A stretch of 64,000 nucleotides of DNA from CBDBND01 sp965262665 (lineage in GTDB: Bacteria; Pseudomonadota; Alphaproteobacteria; Rhodospirillales; Rhodospirillaceae): positions 2,914,001 through 2,978,000 of the forward strand of contig CBDHFR010000004.1 in the NCBI GenBank assembly GCA_965262665.1. The letters run 5' to 3'. Below, in pieces: positions 1 to 9,360 of the stretch. The notes beneath the pieces were generated by a model, which was not told the DNA's origin, searched no databases, and saw nothing but the letters and a program-made list of their open reading frames with translations. Both the position numbers and the translations under genes were made by a program. Position 1 is the first letter of the stretch; every line of letters starts with the position of its first letter.

Positions 1-80
1 ATGCCCATGGCGGTACGATTGAAGCTGTAAACGCGGCCGCAGGCGGTGCCAAATTTATCGTACGATTGCCGGCGCATTGA
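1..80 (+). CDS. C-terminal end of a sensor histidine kinase (partial)
   Basis: Reading from base 3, the window opens with about 25 codons that end at TGA 78-80. The encoded tail contains HGGTIEAVNAAAGGAKF followed by IVRLPAH. This closely matches the usual end of a HATPase_c domain, where an HGG motif is followed by a glycine-rich turn and an F-x-V-R-L-P strand. The start and all other domains lie outside the window. It converges on the AEC transporter fragment, with a 25-base gap. The assignment rests on a short tail only. Confidence 0.6.
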   Translation, partial: AHGGTIEAVNAAAGGAKFIVRLPAH

Positions 81-105
81 GTCCGGCCGTCAACCAAACG
101 TGGCC

Positions 106-519
106 TTAAACTTGGCTTAGGACAAACCCCAGTAGGATTGGTAAGGTGAGAAACGACAAAACTGTCGAGACCACAACAATACTTGCCACTTCACTGGGAC
201 GGTTGCCGTAGCGCACAGCAAAAAGATAATTGAACACCGCTGTCGGCATGGAGGCCTGGATGATGACCGCCGCACGAGCGATACCATCGAGACCAAGCAG
301 CGCCGAAATGCCAACACCCGCCGCAAACCCGAGCAGCAAACGTGCGCTCGAAAAGACAACACTGCGCCCCAACGCGCTCGGTTTGAGGCGTGACAAAGAA
401 ATGCCGAGAGACATGAGCATGAGTGGGATCACCATCCCGGCAATGACGTCAACGGTACCGTCGATCCACCTAGGCAATGCCGCATCCGTCACTAACAAAA
501 TAATGGAAAGCGCCGCAGC
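106..519 (-). pseudogene. AEC (auxin efflux carrier) family transporter, C-terminal part
   Basis: This is an inner-membrane carrier fragment of roughly 138 residues with four or five hydrophobic segments. It shows the AEC pattern of a 'PLMLMSLGISL' stretch followed by an 'ASMPTAVFNYLFAVRYG' stretch, which is the conserved C-terminal half of the family. Full proteins are about 300 residues, so the N-terminal half is missing. The reading frame runs into the left inverted repeat of the ISAs1-type element at 520. No N-terminal half is found beyond the far end of that element, so insertion was probably followed by a deletion. TAA at 106-108 ends the frame. It is almost certainly non-functional. 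Confidence 0.7.
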
Positions 520-607
520 CAGGGCAATTGGGTGAACTTGAGGATGACAAGAGTGTAGAAGTCTGAATCGCTATTGATCCTTTTGATTCGCAAGAAGGAT
601 CCCAGAA

Positions 608-1752
608 ATGACGCGACGGTTTGGAACGGCGAACGAGGCCTTTAATCAGATTGTTGATTTCCTGGAGCATTTCACCGATCTCGACGACCCGCGGCAACGC
701 GCCACGGTCCTCTATCCCCTCGACGAAGTGTTGCTACTATGCCTTCTCGGCGTGCCCGCCGGCTGTGAGAGCTGGGTCGAGATCGCCAAGTACGGCGAGA
801 GGAAACTGACGTTTCTGCGCCGTTTCCGGCCGTTCACGGATGGTACGCCCTCACACGATCAACGCGGTGACATCTTCGCAGCCCTTGATGCCGAACAGTT
901 TCAGCACTGCTTCATCGCCTGGGCGGCATCGCTCACCGGGCGCGGCGCGGACATCGTCGCCATCGACGGCAAGACGCTGCGGCGCTCCTATCAGGAAGGC
1001 GGCGCCAAAGCGCATCCACATGATCTCGGCGTGGAGCACACGTCAGAACCTGGTGCTTGGCCAAGCCAAGGTGGCTGATAAATCCAACGAGATCGTCGCT
1101 CTCCCGAAGCTGTTGGATCTGTTGACCATCAACGGCGCGACGGTGACCATCGACGCCATGGGCTGTCAGCGCAACATCGCCGCGAAGATCATCGACAAGG
1201 ACGCCGACTATATCCTTGCCCTCAAGGGCAACCAGGGCAGCCTGCACGACGATACCAAGCTTTTCTTCATCGAACAGATAGCATGCGGCTTTGCCGATAC
1301 GGTTGTCAGCCACCACCAGACAGTGGAGAAGAGCCACGGCCGCATCGAAACCCGGACCACCACGGCGACGAACGAAATCGCTTGGCTGAAGGAACGCCAC
1401 CACTGGCCCGGGCCCGGGAGCATTGTTATGGTCGAAACCGTACGCGAGATCGGCATCCAACCCGGCGCCAAGGTCGAGCGCGAGACCCGCTTCTACATCC
1501 GCCTCCACCGCCGCCAAGGCCGATACCCTGAGCGCCGCCATCCGGGGCCATTGGAGCAGCGAGAACGGGCTGCACTGGGTCATGGACCTGCACTGGGTCA
1601 TGGACCTGCACTGGGTCATGGACATGGTCTTCCGCGACGACGAGTGCCGGGTCCGAAAGAACACTGCCCCGGCCAACTTCGCGGTCGTCAAACACATGGC
1701 GAGCAACCTCTTGCGCCAAGCCCCGGGCAAGGACAGTCTGCGTGTAAAATGA
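608..1752 (+). pseudogene. ISAs1-family DDE transposase, two frameshifts
   Basis: ATG 608 follows an AAGGAT ribosome-binding site. The N-terminal domain carries 'DFLEHFTDLDDPRQ' and the first catalytic block 'VAIDGKTLRRSY'. Around 1030 the frame changes by loss of one base, and the protein continues as 'HMISAWSTRQNLVLGQ', then 'VTIDAMGCQ' and 'YILALKGNQ'. A second shift near 1500 moves into the frame carrying 'IRGHWSSENGLHWVMD', which holds the catalytic Glu. Directly after that Glu block, a six-residue unit is repeated three times. Joined, the pieces give about 380 residues, the normal family length. Two shifts plus the expansion make activity unlikely. Confidence 0.85.
1570..1623 (+). repeat. 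18-bp unit repeated three times inside the transposase
   Basis: The unit CTGCACTGGGTCATGGAC occurs three times head to tail with no mismatch. It encodes LHWVMD three times, immediately after the conserved HWSSEN block of the ISAs1 transposase. Other members of the family have this segment once. The exact identity of the units points to a recent slippage expansion. Confidence 0.95.
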
Positions 1753-1926
1753 CGCATCGCCGCCTGGGATGACGACTTCCTCGCAAGCCTTATCTCACGG
1801 TGAAACCATTCACCCGATTGCCCTGCGGTGACGGCTTGGCTGATGCGATCCAGTTGCTCTGGACAGGCGGGGACCGGCGGGTATGGTGTGCACCAAAGCA
1901 GAAATGGGATCGTGGGAGTTAAGGCC

Positions 1927-4272
1927 ATGGGCAAATTCGGGATGGGACAGTCGATCCGGCGCGTCGAAGACGAACGCTTTATTACCGGCGCTGGGTCTTT
2001 CACCGACGACGTCAACAAGGTCGGGCAGTCCTGGATGGCGGTGCTGCGCTCGCCTTACGCCCATGCCGATATCAACGGCATCGACCTCTCGTCGGCCAAG
2101 GCAGCGGAAGGTGTCCTTGGCGTGTTCACCAACGATGATCTCAAAGCCGCTGGCTTTACCGACATGCCGTATGATTCCGTACCACCGGGTCCAGACGGCA
2201 ACCCTCCCGACATTCCTCACCGCCCCGTCTTGGCCGAAGGCCGCGTGCGCTATGTGGGCGAGCCGGTTGCTGTGGTGGTGGCGGAGACCTTGGCGCAGGC
2301 CCGTGACGCGGCGGAGCTGATCGAAGTCGATTACAGTGAACACCCCGCCGCTGCGGATATGAACGAAGCATTGGCCGACGGGGCACCGCTGGTCTTCGAT
2401 GACATTCCGAACAATCTCCTGGTCCATTGGTCCATGGGAGATAAAGACGCGACGGACGCGGCCTTCGCGAAAGCGGAGCACGTTGTTTCCATCGACCTGG
2501 TCAACAACCGCATTGCGCCCACAGCCATCGAACCCCGTGGCGCTCTCACTGAGTACGACGCTGCAAGTGACCGCTATACGCTGACCACCGGCACGCAGGG
2601 ATCGCACAAACTCCGGCAATGGATCACCGGCAAGAACGGCCGCAAGGCTGCCGACATTCCTGTGGAAAAACTTCGAATCATTTGTCCTGACGTGGGCGGT
2701 GGCTTCGGTATGAAGAACTTTCTTTTCAACGAACCATTGGCGGCTCTGTTTGCAACCAAGATTGTGGGACGGCCGGTAAAGTGGACCGCCGACCGCGCGG
2801 AAAGTTTTCTCAACGACACCCATGGCCGCGATCAGATCAACCACGCCGAACTGGCCATCGGCAAGGACGGTAAGTTCCTGGCCATCCGCGTGTCATCCCT
2901 CGGCAACGTCGGGGCTTACGTGTCGCAATTCGGTGCCATGATCCCGACCATGGCCGGCTGCGGCATGCTGTGCGGTTGTTACGCCTTGGAAGCGGCCCAT
3001 GTGGATGTGAAAGTCATGCTGACCCACACCACACCGGTCGATGCCTACCGCGGAGCCGGCCGGCCCGAAGCGGCCTATGTGGTCGAGCGGCTGGTTGACA
3101 AAGTGTCCCGCCAACTGGGAATCCCGCAAGACGAAATCCGGCGGCGCAATTTCATTCCGCCCGATGCGTTCCCTTACACAGTGCCGCTGGGCATGCCCTA
3201 TGACTCCGGCGATTACACTACGCTGTTGGACAAGGCCATCAAGCGCGCCGATTGGGCCGGCTTCGAACAGCGCCGTAAAGAGTCTGCCAAACACGGCAAA
3301 TTGCGCGGCATTGGCATGAGTTACTACATCGAAGCCTGCGGCGGCGGACCATCCGAATACACAGCCATCTCCGTTGATGAAAACGGTCACGTGCGCATCG
3401 ATAGCGGCAGTCAAAACAACGGTCAGGGTCATGAAACCATCTTCATGCAGCTCGCCGCTGACACATTGGGTGTGGAAATGGACGACATCGAAGTGCGCAT
3501 GGGCGACACCGACGAGATTCCCGAAGGTATGGGGACGGGTGGCAGCCGCGCGACTGCCGCGGGCGGCAGCATGGTGGTATCCACCGCCGAAGCGCTGATC
3601 GAAAACGGCAAGAAAGTCGCGGCCAATGTTTTGGAAGCGGCAGAAGTGGACATCGAATATACCGATGGCACGTTCCGCATCGCCGGCACCGACCGTGCTG
3701 CGACCTTGGCGGAGATAGCAAAAGCGTCTTTTGACGACGGTTTGCGCCCCGACGATGTCGAAGCCGGTTTGATGACCACACTGGAAACCATGGCCAATGG
3801 ACCGACCTTCCCTAATGGCTGTCACATCTGCGAATTAGAGATCGACCAGGCCACCGGTGCGGTGGAGTTTTTAAACTATGTCATTGAGGACGACATCGGC
3901 CGCATCCTCAATCCGCTGACATTAGAAGGTCAAATTCTTGGCGGTGCAGGACAGGGCGTTGGCCAGGCCATGTACGAAGAGACGGTCTACGACGAGAATG
4001 GACAACTGGTGAATGGCTCCTTCATGGATTACGTCATGCCGCGGGCCGACAACACGCCAGCCTTTGACTTCCACTACACGGAAGTGCCGTCACCGAGCAA
4101 TCGGTTGGGTGTTAAGGGTGCTGGCGAAGCCGGTTCCATCGGCGCCACACCGGCGGTTGCTAATGCTGTCATCGACGCTTTGTCACCACTCGGCGCGACA
4201 GACATCGATATGCCGCTATCGCCTCTCAAGATCTGGCAGACAATCAAGCGGGCCACATCAAAGGCCGCCTGA
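1927..4272 (+). CDS. Form-II CoxL-like molybdopterin-binding subunit (xanthine dehydrogenase family)
   Basis: This is a 781-residue large subunit of the molybdenum hydroxylase family, which oxidises aldehydes, heterocycles or CO using Mo-cytosine dinucleotide. The start is ATG 1927, after GGGAG at a good distance. The N-terminal 'RRVEDERFITGAG' is typical. The molybdopterin loop VGGGFGMK lies near residue 257. The active-site loop is AYRGAGR at 373-379, which is the form-II signature and not the AYRCSFR loop of true CO dehydrogenase. The catalytic Glu is in GAGEAG, at residue 734. Neither the 2Fe-2S small subunit nor the FAD medium subunit is adjacent: cysQ follows by 9 bases, and the ISAs1 lies upstream. 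Substrate unknown. Confidence 0.92.
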   Translation: MGKFGMGQSIRRVEDERFITGAGSFTDDVNKVGQSWMAVLRSPYAHADINGIDLSSAKAAEGVLGVFTNDDLKAAGFTDMPYDSVPPGPDGNPPDIPHRPVLAEGRVRYVGEPVAVVVAETLAQARDAAELIEVDYSEHPAAADMNEALADGAPLVFDDIPNNLLVHWSMGDKDATDAAFAKAEHVVSIDLVNNRIAPTAIEPRGALTEYDAASDRYTLTTGTQGSHKLRQWITGKNGRKAADIPVEKLRIICPDVGGGFGMKNFLFNEPLAALFATKIVGRPVKWTADRAESFLNDTHGRDQINHAELAIGKDGKFLAIRVSSLGNVGAYVSQFGAMIPTMAGCGMLCGCYALEAAHVDVKVMLTHTTPVDAYRGAGRPEAAYVVERLVDKVSRQLGIPQDEIRRRNFIPPDAFPYTVPLGMPYDSGDYTTLLDKAIKRADWAGFEQRRKESAKHGKLRGIGMSYYIEACGGGPSEYTAISVDENGHVRIDSGSQNNGQGHETIFMQLAADTLGVEMDDIEVRMGDTDEIPEGMGTGGSRATAAGGSMVVSTAEALIENGKKVAANVLEAAEVDIEYTDGTFRIAGTDRAATLAEIAKASFDDGLRPDDVEAGLMTTLETMANGPTFPNGCHICELEIDQATGAVEFLNYVIEDDIGRILNPLTLEGQILGGAGQGVGQAMYEETVYDENGQLVNGSFMDYVMPRADNTPAFDFHYTEVPSPSNRLGVKGAGEAGSIGATPAVANAVIDALSPLGATDIDMPLSPLKIWQTIKRATSKAA

Positions 4273-4281
4273 CATAAAGGG

Positions 4282-5091
4282 ATGACCACATCCACGTTCG
4301 ACTTCGCGACCCTTAAGAGATTCGCAGACCGGCTTGAGTCAACGGTACGTGAGTCGGGTGCGGCTATCATGGAAGTCTACGTCAGCGATTTCGATGTCGA
4401 GACCAAGGCGGACAAATCACCGGTCACGGCTGCGGATGAAGCATCGGAACAGATCGTGTTGAGAGACCTCGCCGAAATTGCACCGGATATACCCTTTGTC
4501 GCCGAAGAGCATGTGGCTGCCCATGGCTTTCCCGAGTTTGACGGTACGACCTTTTGGCTGGTCGATGCCCTCGACGGCACCAAAGAGTTCATCAACAAGC
4601 GGGGCGCGTTCACAGTGAACGTGGGTCTCATTGTTGATGGCGCACCCTGTCTGGGTGTGGTCTATGCGCCGGCCCGGAAAGAACTTTTTTGTGGTTTGAT
4701 TTGTCCTTTCGCCGGTGAACAAGCGGCTTCCGTTGTGCGCAACGAGACAAGCAACGAAATCACGGTCAGACCGGTGCCCGATGACGGAGTCACGGTGGTC
4801 GGCAGCTTGTCCCATCAGGTCAGACAACCGATGGAAGACTTTCTCGCCAAGCATACAGTAAAAGACATGATCGCCGTTGGTTCGTCCTTGAAGTTCTGTT
4901 TGGTGGCTGAAGGCAAAGCGGACCTGTATCCGCGCTTCGGCCCCACCTCGGAATGGGATATTGCCGCTGGCCATGCGGTGTTGAAGGCAGCCGGTGGCAG
5001 TGTCAGAACCTTCGATGGCCAAGAGATGCAATATAAGAAAGTGCACGACAACTACATCAACGGCACCTTTCTCGCCGCCGGTACTCCATGA
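4282..5091 (+). CDS. cysQ: 3'(2'),5'-bisphosphate nucleotidase CysQ
   Basis: The 269-residue protein belongs to the inositol monophosphatase superfamily. It is a cytoplasmic enzyme that removes the 3'-phosphate from adenosine 3',5'-bisphosphate during sulfate assimilation. The metal-binding blocks are visible: AEE at residues 74-76, and DALDGTKEF from D95, where D95 and D98 bind Mg. Near the C-terminus, 'SEWDIAAGHAVLKAAGG' supplies the last Asp. The KEF after DGT is characteristic of CysQ rather than SuhB. It overlaps the next gene by four bases (ATGA), so the two are translationally coupled. Confidence 0.9.
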   Translation: MTTSTFDFATLKRFADRLESTVRESGAAIMEVYVSDFDVETKADKSPVTAADEASEQIVLRDLAEIAPDIPFVAEEHVAAHGFPEFDGTTFWLVDALDGTKEFINKRGAFTVNVGLIVDGAPCLGVVYAPARKELFCGLICPFAGEQAASVVRNETSNEITVRPVPDDGVTVVGSLSHQVRQPMEDFLAKHTVKDMIAVGSSLKFCLVAEGKADLYPRFGPTSEWDIAAGHAVLKAAGGSVRTFDGQEMQYKKVHDNYINGTFLAAGTP

Positions 5092-6029
5092 CCGTATGTC
5101 TTGCTGACGATCAGAGTTTGAGTACCGCTGCCGACATTTTGCTCGGGGGTGGCGTGGTCGCCTTTCCAACGGAAACCGTCTACGGCCTTGGCGCTGACGC
5201 AACACAGGACGCAGCGGTTGCAAAAGTGTTTTCCATCAAAGGACGTCCGGCGGTCAATCCATTGATCGTCCATGTTGGCCGGCCTGACTGGGTCGCCGGA
5301 TTGGCCCTGCCCGACGGTCGGGTTGATGCCCTCACCCGTACTTTTTGGCCAGGACCTTTGACATTGGTGTTGCGGCGGCGGCCCGACAGCCCGGTGTCTT
5401 CGGCGGTTAGCGCAGGTCTACAGACCATTGCCGTGCGTCAGCCCAATCATCCTGTTGCTTTAGAGCTTTTGACTCAGGTGAAACGCCCCTTGGCGGCACC
5501 AAGCGCTAATCCATCGGGTCACGTCAGCCCGACCACGGCGCAACATGTCGAGGGCGATCTCGGCGATCGTATCGACCTGATCCTCGACGGTGGCGCCTGC
5601 CCAACTGGAATAGAATCCACGGTTCTCGACATAACCTCTGAAACAACGTGTATCCTGAGACCGGGTGCGATCGATGCAAATGCCCTATCCGATATCATCG
5701 GCCCGGTCACAGACCAGATGGAAGACAATGTCGTCATCACCTCACCAGGTCAGTTGGCCAAGCACTACGCACCCAGCTTACCGGTGCGTTTGAATGCATC
5801 AGCCGCGGCAAAAGACGAGGCCCTGATCGGTTTCGGCGATGCATCCAACGCCGTCATTAATCTCAGCCCGTCCGGGGATCTTATCGAGGCAGCTGCCGCT
5901 CTGTTCGCTGCGCTTAGGGCGCTGGATGATCCCAGCCGGTTTTCCGGCATCGCCGTCATGCCCATTCCCGATAAGGGTTTGGGCCGCGCCATCAACGACC
6001 GCTTGTCACGGGCGGCAACGGGACGGTAA
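5088..6029 (+). CDS. L-threonylcarbamoyladenylate synthase (Sua5/TsaC type)
   Basis: This 313-residue enzyme makes threonylcarbamoyl-AMP from threonine, bicarbonate and ATP, for the t6A37 modification of ANN-decoding tRNAs. The N-terminal YrdC domain has AFPTETVYGLGADA from residue 25, then 'KGRPAVNPLIVHV' and 'RLPLAAPSANPSG'-like motifs, here 'PLAAPSANPSGHVSPT'. The length beyond about 210 residues and the 'PGQLAKHYAPSLP' segment show the extra C-terminal Sua5 domain, so it is the long Sua5 form and not short TsaC. ATG 5088 overlaps the cysQ stop. It is an essential function and the gene looks intact. Confidence 0.9.
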   Translation: MTVCLADDQSLSTAADILLGGGVVAFPTETVYGLGADATQDAAVAKVFSIKGRPAVNPLIVHVGRPDWVAGLALPDGRVDALTRTFWPGPLTLVLRRRPDSPVSSAVSAGLQTIAVRQPNHPVALELLTQVKRPLAAPSANPSGHVSPTTAQHVEGDLGDRIDLILDGGACPTGIESTVLDITSETTCILRPGAIDANALSDIIGPVTDQMEDNVVITSPGQLAKHYAPSLPVRLNASAAAKDEALIGFGDASNAVINLSPSGDLIEAAAALFAALRALDDPSRFSGIAVMPIPDKGLGRAINDRLSRAATGR

Positions 6030-6068
6030 ACCCACTCTTGCCCCACAAATTGAACCCACCGCATTGCC

Positions 6069-7487
6069 GTGCCCTTAGATCAAACCCTGATTGACCACAT
6101 TACCGCTATCGTCGGCCCCAACGGGTGCCTCACCGACGAAGCTGACATCGCGCCCTATTTAGATGAAGAGCGCGGGCTATTCCGCGGTGCAACGGAATTG
6201 GTGGTCCGTCCGTCCTCCACCGACGACGTGGCAGCTGTGGTCAAACTCTGCGCTGAAGCGGGAGTGGCCATCGTGCCCCAAGGTGGCAACACCGGTTTGT
6301 GTGGCGGCGGTGTGCCGAATGAAAACGGCACGGAAATCATCTTGGCTATGGGCCGCATGAACACGGTGCGCGCCATCGATGCCACCAACTTCACCATCAC
6401 CGTGGACGCCGGATGTGTTTTGGCCGACATCCAGGATAAGGCGGACGACGCCGGCTGTTTGTTTCCGTTGAGTCTCGGCGCGGAAGGCAGTTGCCAGATC
6501 GGCGGCAATCTCGCCACCAACGCCGGCGGCATCAACGTCCTGCGCTACGGCAACACCCGTGATCTGGTCCTGGGTTTGGAAGTGGTGCTGCCCGACGGAC
6601 GCATTTGGAATGGGTTGCGGGCTCTCGGCAAAGACAACACGGGTTATGCGCTCAAACAATTGTTCGTCGGCTCCGAAGGCACATTGGGAATCATCACCGG
6701 CGCCGTGTTGAAATTGTTCCCCAAGCCGGTGGAGACGGAAACGGCGTTTTGCGCCCTGGCTTCCCTGGAGGACGTCACCCGCTTGCTCAATCGCGCCCGG
6801 TCGCTGTCCGGCGACGCGGTGACCGCTTTTGAATTGGTACCGCGCTTTGGTCTGGAGATCTGCGTCGCGCACATCGACGGCGCAACGGACCCGCTGAGTG
6901 AGCCCCACGACTGGTATGCCCTGATCGAGTTCTCTACCTCCCGTCCCAACGCCAACCTACGTGCCGGGTTTGAAGGGTTGCTCGAAGCGGCTTTTGAAGA
7001 CGGCATCATTGCCGACGCGGTCATTGCCGAAAGCGAAGGCCAAAGAGAGGCCCTGTGGCGGCTGCGAGAATCCTTGCCGGAAGCGCAGAAGCATGAAGGC
7101 GGCAGCATCAAACATGATGTGTCGGTGCCGGTGTCCCGCGTTCCCGAATTCATCACTCGTGCTCTAGCCGCCGTTAAACAGGCCCTTCCCGGCGTGCGGC
7201 CCTGTCCCTTCGGCCATGTGGGCGACGGCAATGTGCATTTCAATGTCTCTCAGCCAGAAGGTATTTCCAAGGACATCCACATCGCCAAATGGGAGCGCAT
7301 GAACCGTGTCGTCCATGACATCGTGGTGGAGATGGGCGGATCCATCTCCGCCGAACACGGCATCGGCCGCCTCAAAGTCCACGAGATGGAGCTCTACAAG
7401 GATCCAGTGGAACTGGAGCTGATGAAAACGCTCAAAGCTGCGTTGGACCCGAGCGGAACCATGAACCCGGGGAAAGTGGTGCCCTAG
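6069..7487 (+). CDS. FAD-linked oxidase of the GlcD / D-2-hydroxyglutarate dehydrogenase group
   Basis: The 472-residue flavoprotein has an N-terminal FAD_binding_4 domain with 'VPQGGNTGLCGGGVP' and 'GSCQIGGNLATNAGG', the PP-loop type of FAD site. Its C-terminal FAD-oxidase_C domain includes 'FGHVGDGNVHFNV' and ends with 'SISAEHGIGRLK' and 'LDPSGTMNPGKVVP'. These are hallmarks of D-2-hydroxyacid dehydrogenases acting on D-2-hydroxyglutarate, glycolate or D-lactate. No GlcE or GlcF partner follows, which favours the stand-alone hydroxyglutarate-type enzyme. The start is GTG 6069. Its TAG stop overlaps the stop of the convergent VOC pseudogene. Confidence 0.88.
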   Translation: MPLDQTLIDHITAIVGPNGCLTDEADIAPYLDEERGLFRGATELVVRPSSTDDVAAVVKLCAEAGVAIVPQGGNTGLCGGGVPNENGTEIILAMGRMNTVRAIDATNFTITVDAGCVLADIQDKADDAGCLFPLSLGAEGSCQIGGNLATNAGGINVLRYGNTRDLVLGLEVVLPDGRIWNGLRALGKDNTGYALKQLFVGSEGTLGIITGAVLKLFPKPVETETAFCALASLEDVTRLLNRARSLSGDAVTAFELVPRFGLEICVAHIDGATDPLSEPHDWYALIEFSTSRPNANLRAGFEGLLEAAFEDGIIADAVIAESEGQREALWRLRESLPEAQKHEGGSIKHDVSVPVSRVPEFITRALAAVKQALPGVRPCPFGHVGDGNVHFNVSQPEGISKDIHIAKWERMNRVVHDIVVEMGGSISAEHGIGRLKVHEMELYKDPVELELMKTLKAALDPSGTMNPGKVVP

Positions 7488-7620
7488 ACTATATACCGGT
7501 CAAACACCGTATCGGGCCGTTCGACCACATGGATGCGGGTGCCATCCGGATCATGTACCACCAGTTCCGTCTGCGTGCCGTCGGGCGACTTCATGGGATG
7601 CAACAGGATCTTGGCGTCTA
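7484..7620 (-). pseudogene. VOC family protein, C-terminal fragment beyond the IS630 insertion
   Basis: Reading away from the IS, the frame encodes DAKILLHPMKSPDGTQ, then 'ELVVHDPDGTRIHVVERP', and ends at TAG 7484-7486. The 'D-P-D-G' strand is the usual last beta strand of a glyoxalase/VOC domain. Removing the IS and one TA copy joins this fragment in frame to the N-terminal part at 8674-9157, through '...LQDL' plus 'DAKIL...'. The two are therefore one interrupted gene. Confidence 0.85.
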
Positions 7621-8671
7621 GAGCAGATTCAATTTAGTCCCGATCATATCCGGCGGCGGCGAAGTAGTTTTCGCATTCGGTTGAGGTGAAGGCGTCGATG
7701 GCCTCGGCAATGGCGTCCCACAGGTCGTCGACGGTTCTGGCGGCGGCCTTTCTCAGGAGCGCCTTGAGTTTGGCGAAGGCCATCTCGATCGGGTTGCAGT
7801 CGGGACTGTAGGGCGGCAGATACAGCAGGGTTGCGCCGGCGGCTTCGATGGCCTGGCGGATGCCAGCGACCTTGTGGGCGGGCAGGTTGGCCATGACGAC
7901 GCTGTCTCCGGGGTCGAGTTCGGGTGCCAGGACCTGTTCCACATAGGCCTTGAAGGCAGCCCCATGCATCGGCCCGTCGAGGAGCATCGGGGGCCCGCCA
8001 GGCCCCGGAGAGGCGCAAGCCGGCGGTCAACGTGGTGGTCTTCCAATGGCCATGGGGTATGGCGGCCCGGCACCGTTCGCCTTTGCGCGACCATCCCCGC
8101 AGCCGCGCCATCTTCATCGACGCGCCGGTCTGGTCGATGAAGATCAGCCGTTCCGGAGCGAGCCCTGCCTGGCCTTCGAACCAGAGCCGGCGCCGCGCGA
8201 GCACGTCCGGGCGCTGCTGCTCCGCTGCATGGCCGGTCTTTTTTTGTGCGTCAGCCCGCGCTTGGCGAAGAAGTGCCAGACCGTCGACGGGCACACCCGA
8301 ACCCCGTGCGACGCCGCCAGCTTCTCGCCAATCTCGGCCAGCGTCATAGCCTTGGTCTGCGCCACCAGAGCCAGGATAAAGGCCTCATGCGCATCCAGCT
8401 TCGAGCCCGGCGGTTGGCCCTGGCGGTCGGGCTCGATCGAGCCCGTCTCGCGCCAGCGCCGGCGCCAGTGGCTCGCCGTCGCTGGCGCGACACGAAAACG
8501 CGCCGCGGCCCCCCGTGCAGACAGACCCCCCGTGACCGCCTCGACGACCCGCCGGCGAAGATCATTCCCGTAACAATGCCCCATGTCTGACACCAAATCG
8601 CCTCGGGATATAGAATCATGGAGTGGGACGCTTGGGAATCCCCTTCGATTCACAATTCAGTCAAACCGCTC
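7621..8671 (-). mobile_element. IS630-family element, type I copy 1
   Basis: The 1,051-base element is bounded by TA duplications at 7619-7620 and 8672-8673. Its ends read GAGCAGATTCAATTTAG on the left and GAGCGGTTTGACTGAATTG on the right (reverse complement), an imperfect inverted repeat. It encodes one minus-strand IS630 transposase. The original target was CTAG inside a VOC gene. A second copy, nearly identical, lies at 47496-48543. The copies differ in a homopolymer and in a GC-rich run. Confidence 0.92.
7634..8584 (-). pseudogene. IS630 transposase, type I copy 1 (frame broken)
   Basis: ATG 8584 opens an N-terminal helix-turn-helix domain ('LRRRVVEAVTGGLSARGAA'). At a run of seven A (template T run near 8239-8245), a -1 slip would continue as 'HKKKTGHAAEQQRPDVLARR' into the DDE domain with 'LIFIDQTGASMKMARLRG'. 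This resembles the programmed -1 frameshift of many IS630 elements. A second change of frame near 7990, in a G/C run, is not of that kind. After it the frame carries 'MLLDGPMHG', 'PYSPDCNPIEMAFAKLK' (the last catalytic Glu) and the C-terminus. That second shift probably inactivates it. Confidence 0.8.
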
Positions 8672-8673
8672 TA

Positions 8674-9157
8674 GGTCCTGCAAGCGGGCATAAACCGTCT
8701 CAATGTCGGTGGTACGCACGGCCATCATCGCTTCACCGGACGCGAGATCGACACCACCCGGTCGGGTCATTATCGGTGGAGCGGGGCTGCCCACCTAGAT
8801 CAAGCCGATCCCCGTACCTTCGCGCCGTTTGCCGAGAATTTTGTGGCTGCTTTGCAGAATGACGAAGCGGATGGTTTGATCCATCTCGACGCCCATCTGG
8901 ATTTTGACGATTTCCCGATCGATGACCGTGTCCGCGCGCACCTCATAACCGAGAGCATAGGTGTAAAACCGTTTGGCGACGTCGGCGTCTTTAACAACGA
9001 TGGTCATACGCGACAGCATGCTAACAGGATTCACTACCTGTTGGCTTGTGACGTTGTCTTGGGCAGCTGCCGGCGGGAGACCCGAAATGACCGTAGCCAT
9101 CAAGACGAGAGTCGAAATGGTGATTGAGAGTACGCCGGTGTATCGAGGACGCGTCAT
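8674..9157 (-). pseudogene. Exported VOC (glyoxalase-like) protein, N-terminal part with internal amber codon
   Basis: The start codon at 9157 opens a signal peptide ending near 'LPPAAAQDN', followed by a VOC domain ('MLSRMTIVVKDADVAKRFY', 'LGYEV'). The frame then meets TAG at 8795-8797 after 'GTGIGLI'. Past the TAG it continues in the same frame with 'VGSPAPPIMTRPGG' and 'GEAMMAVRTTDIETVYARL', plainly the same family, up to the IS630 at 8672. The gene has therefore taken two hits, a nonsense substitution and an insertion. Its remainder is at 7484-7620. Exported VOC proteins of unknown function are known, and no substrate can be inferred. Confidence 0.85.
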
Positions 9158-9360
9158 GGGCTTGCCCTAATTTTGTTGAGGTGAGCAATCGATTGCAAAC
9201 AAAGCTACACACTCGGGTCGATGATGCAAAAGTCTTTGGCTCTCGCCTCAAAACCGCCGGATTACGGATTTAGACCAACGTAAAGCTGCTCTTTTTGGGG
9301 GAGAGACTTGGTTGTGACCCTGTTTGCCGCGCGCCTGCCTGACTCTATACTTAGCGGACG

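Larger units (their letters stand above)
520..1825 (+). mobile_element. ISAs1-family insertion sequence (degenerate)
   Basis: The ends are defined by an imperfect inverted repeat. CAGGGCAATTGGGTGAA at 520-536 matches the reverse complement of 1809-1825 at 16 of 17 positions. The 1,306-base length and the single ISAs1-type DDE transposase fit the family. The flanking bases show no target-site duplication, and the two sides belong to unrelated genes. A deletion or recombination at one edge is therefore likely. The transposase gene inside is broken. Confidence 0.8.

Noticed and set aside
933..2018. A long minus-strand open frame across the ISAs1 element
   Set aside because: It is antisense to the transposase, lacks any family motif, and mirrors the GC-rich codon pattern of the plus-strand gene.
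2893..3825. A 310-codon minus-strand frame inside the CoxL-like gene
   Set aside because: It is a shadow of a well-supported plus-strand gene with recognisable active-site motifs; its translation is His/Gly/Val-rich without domain features.
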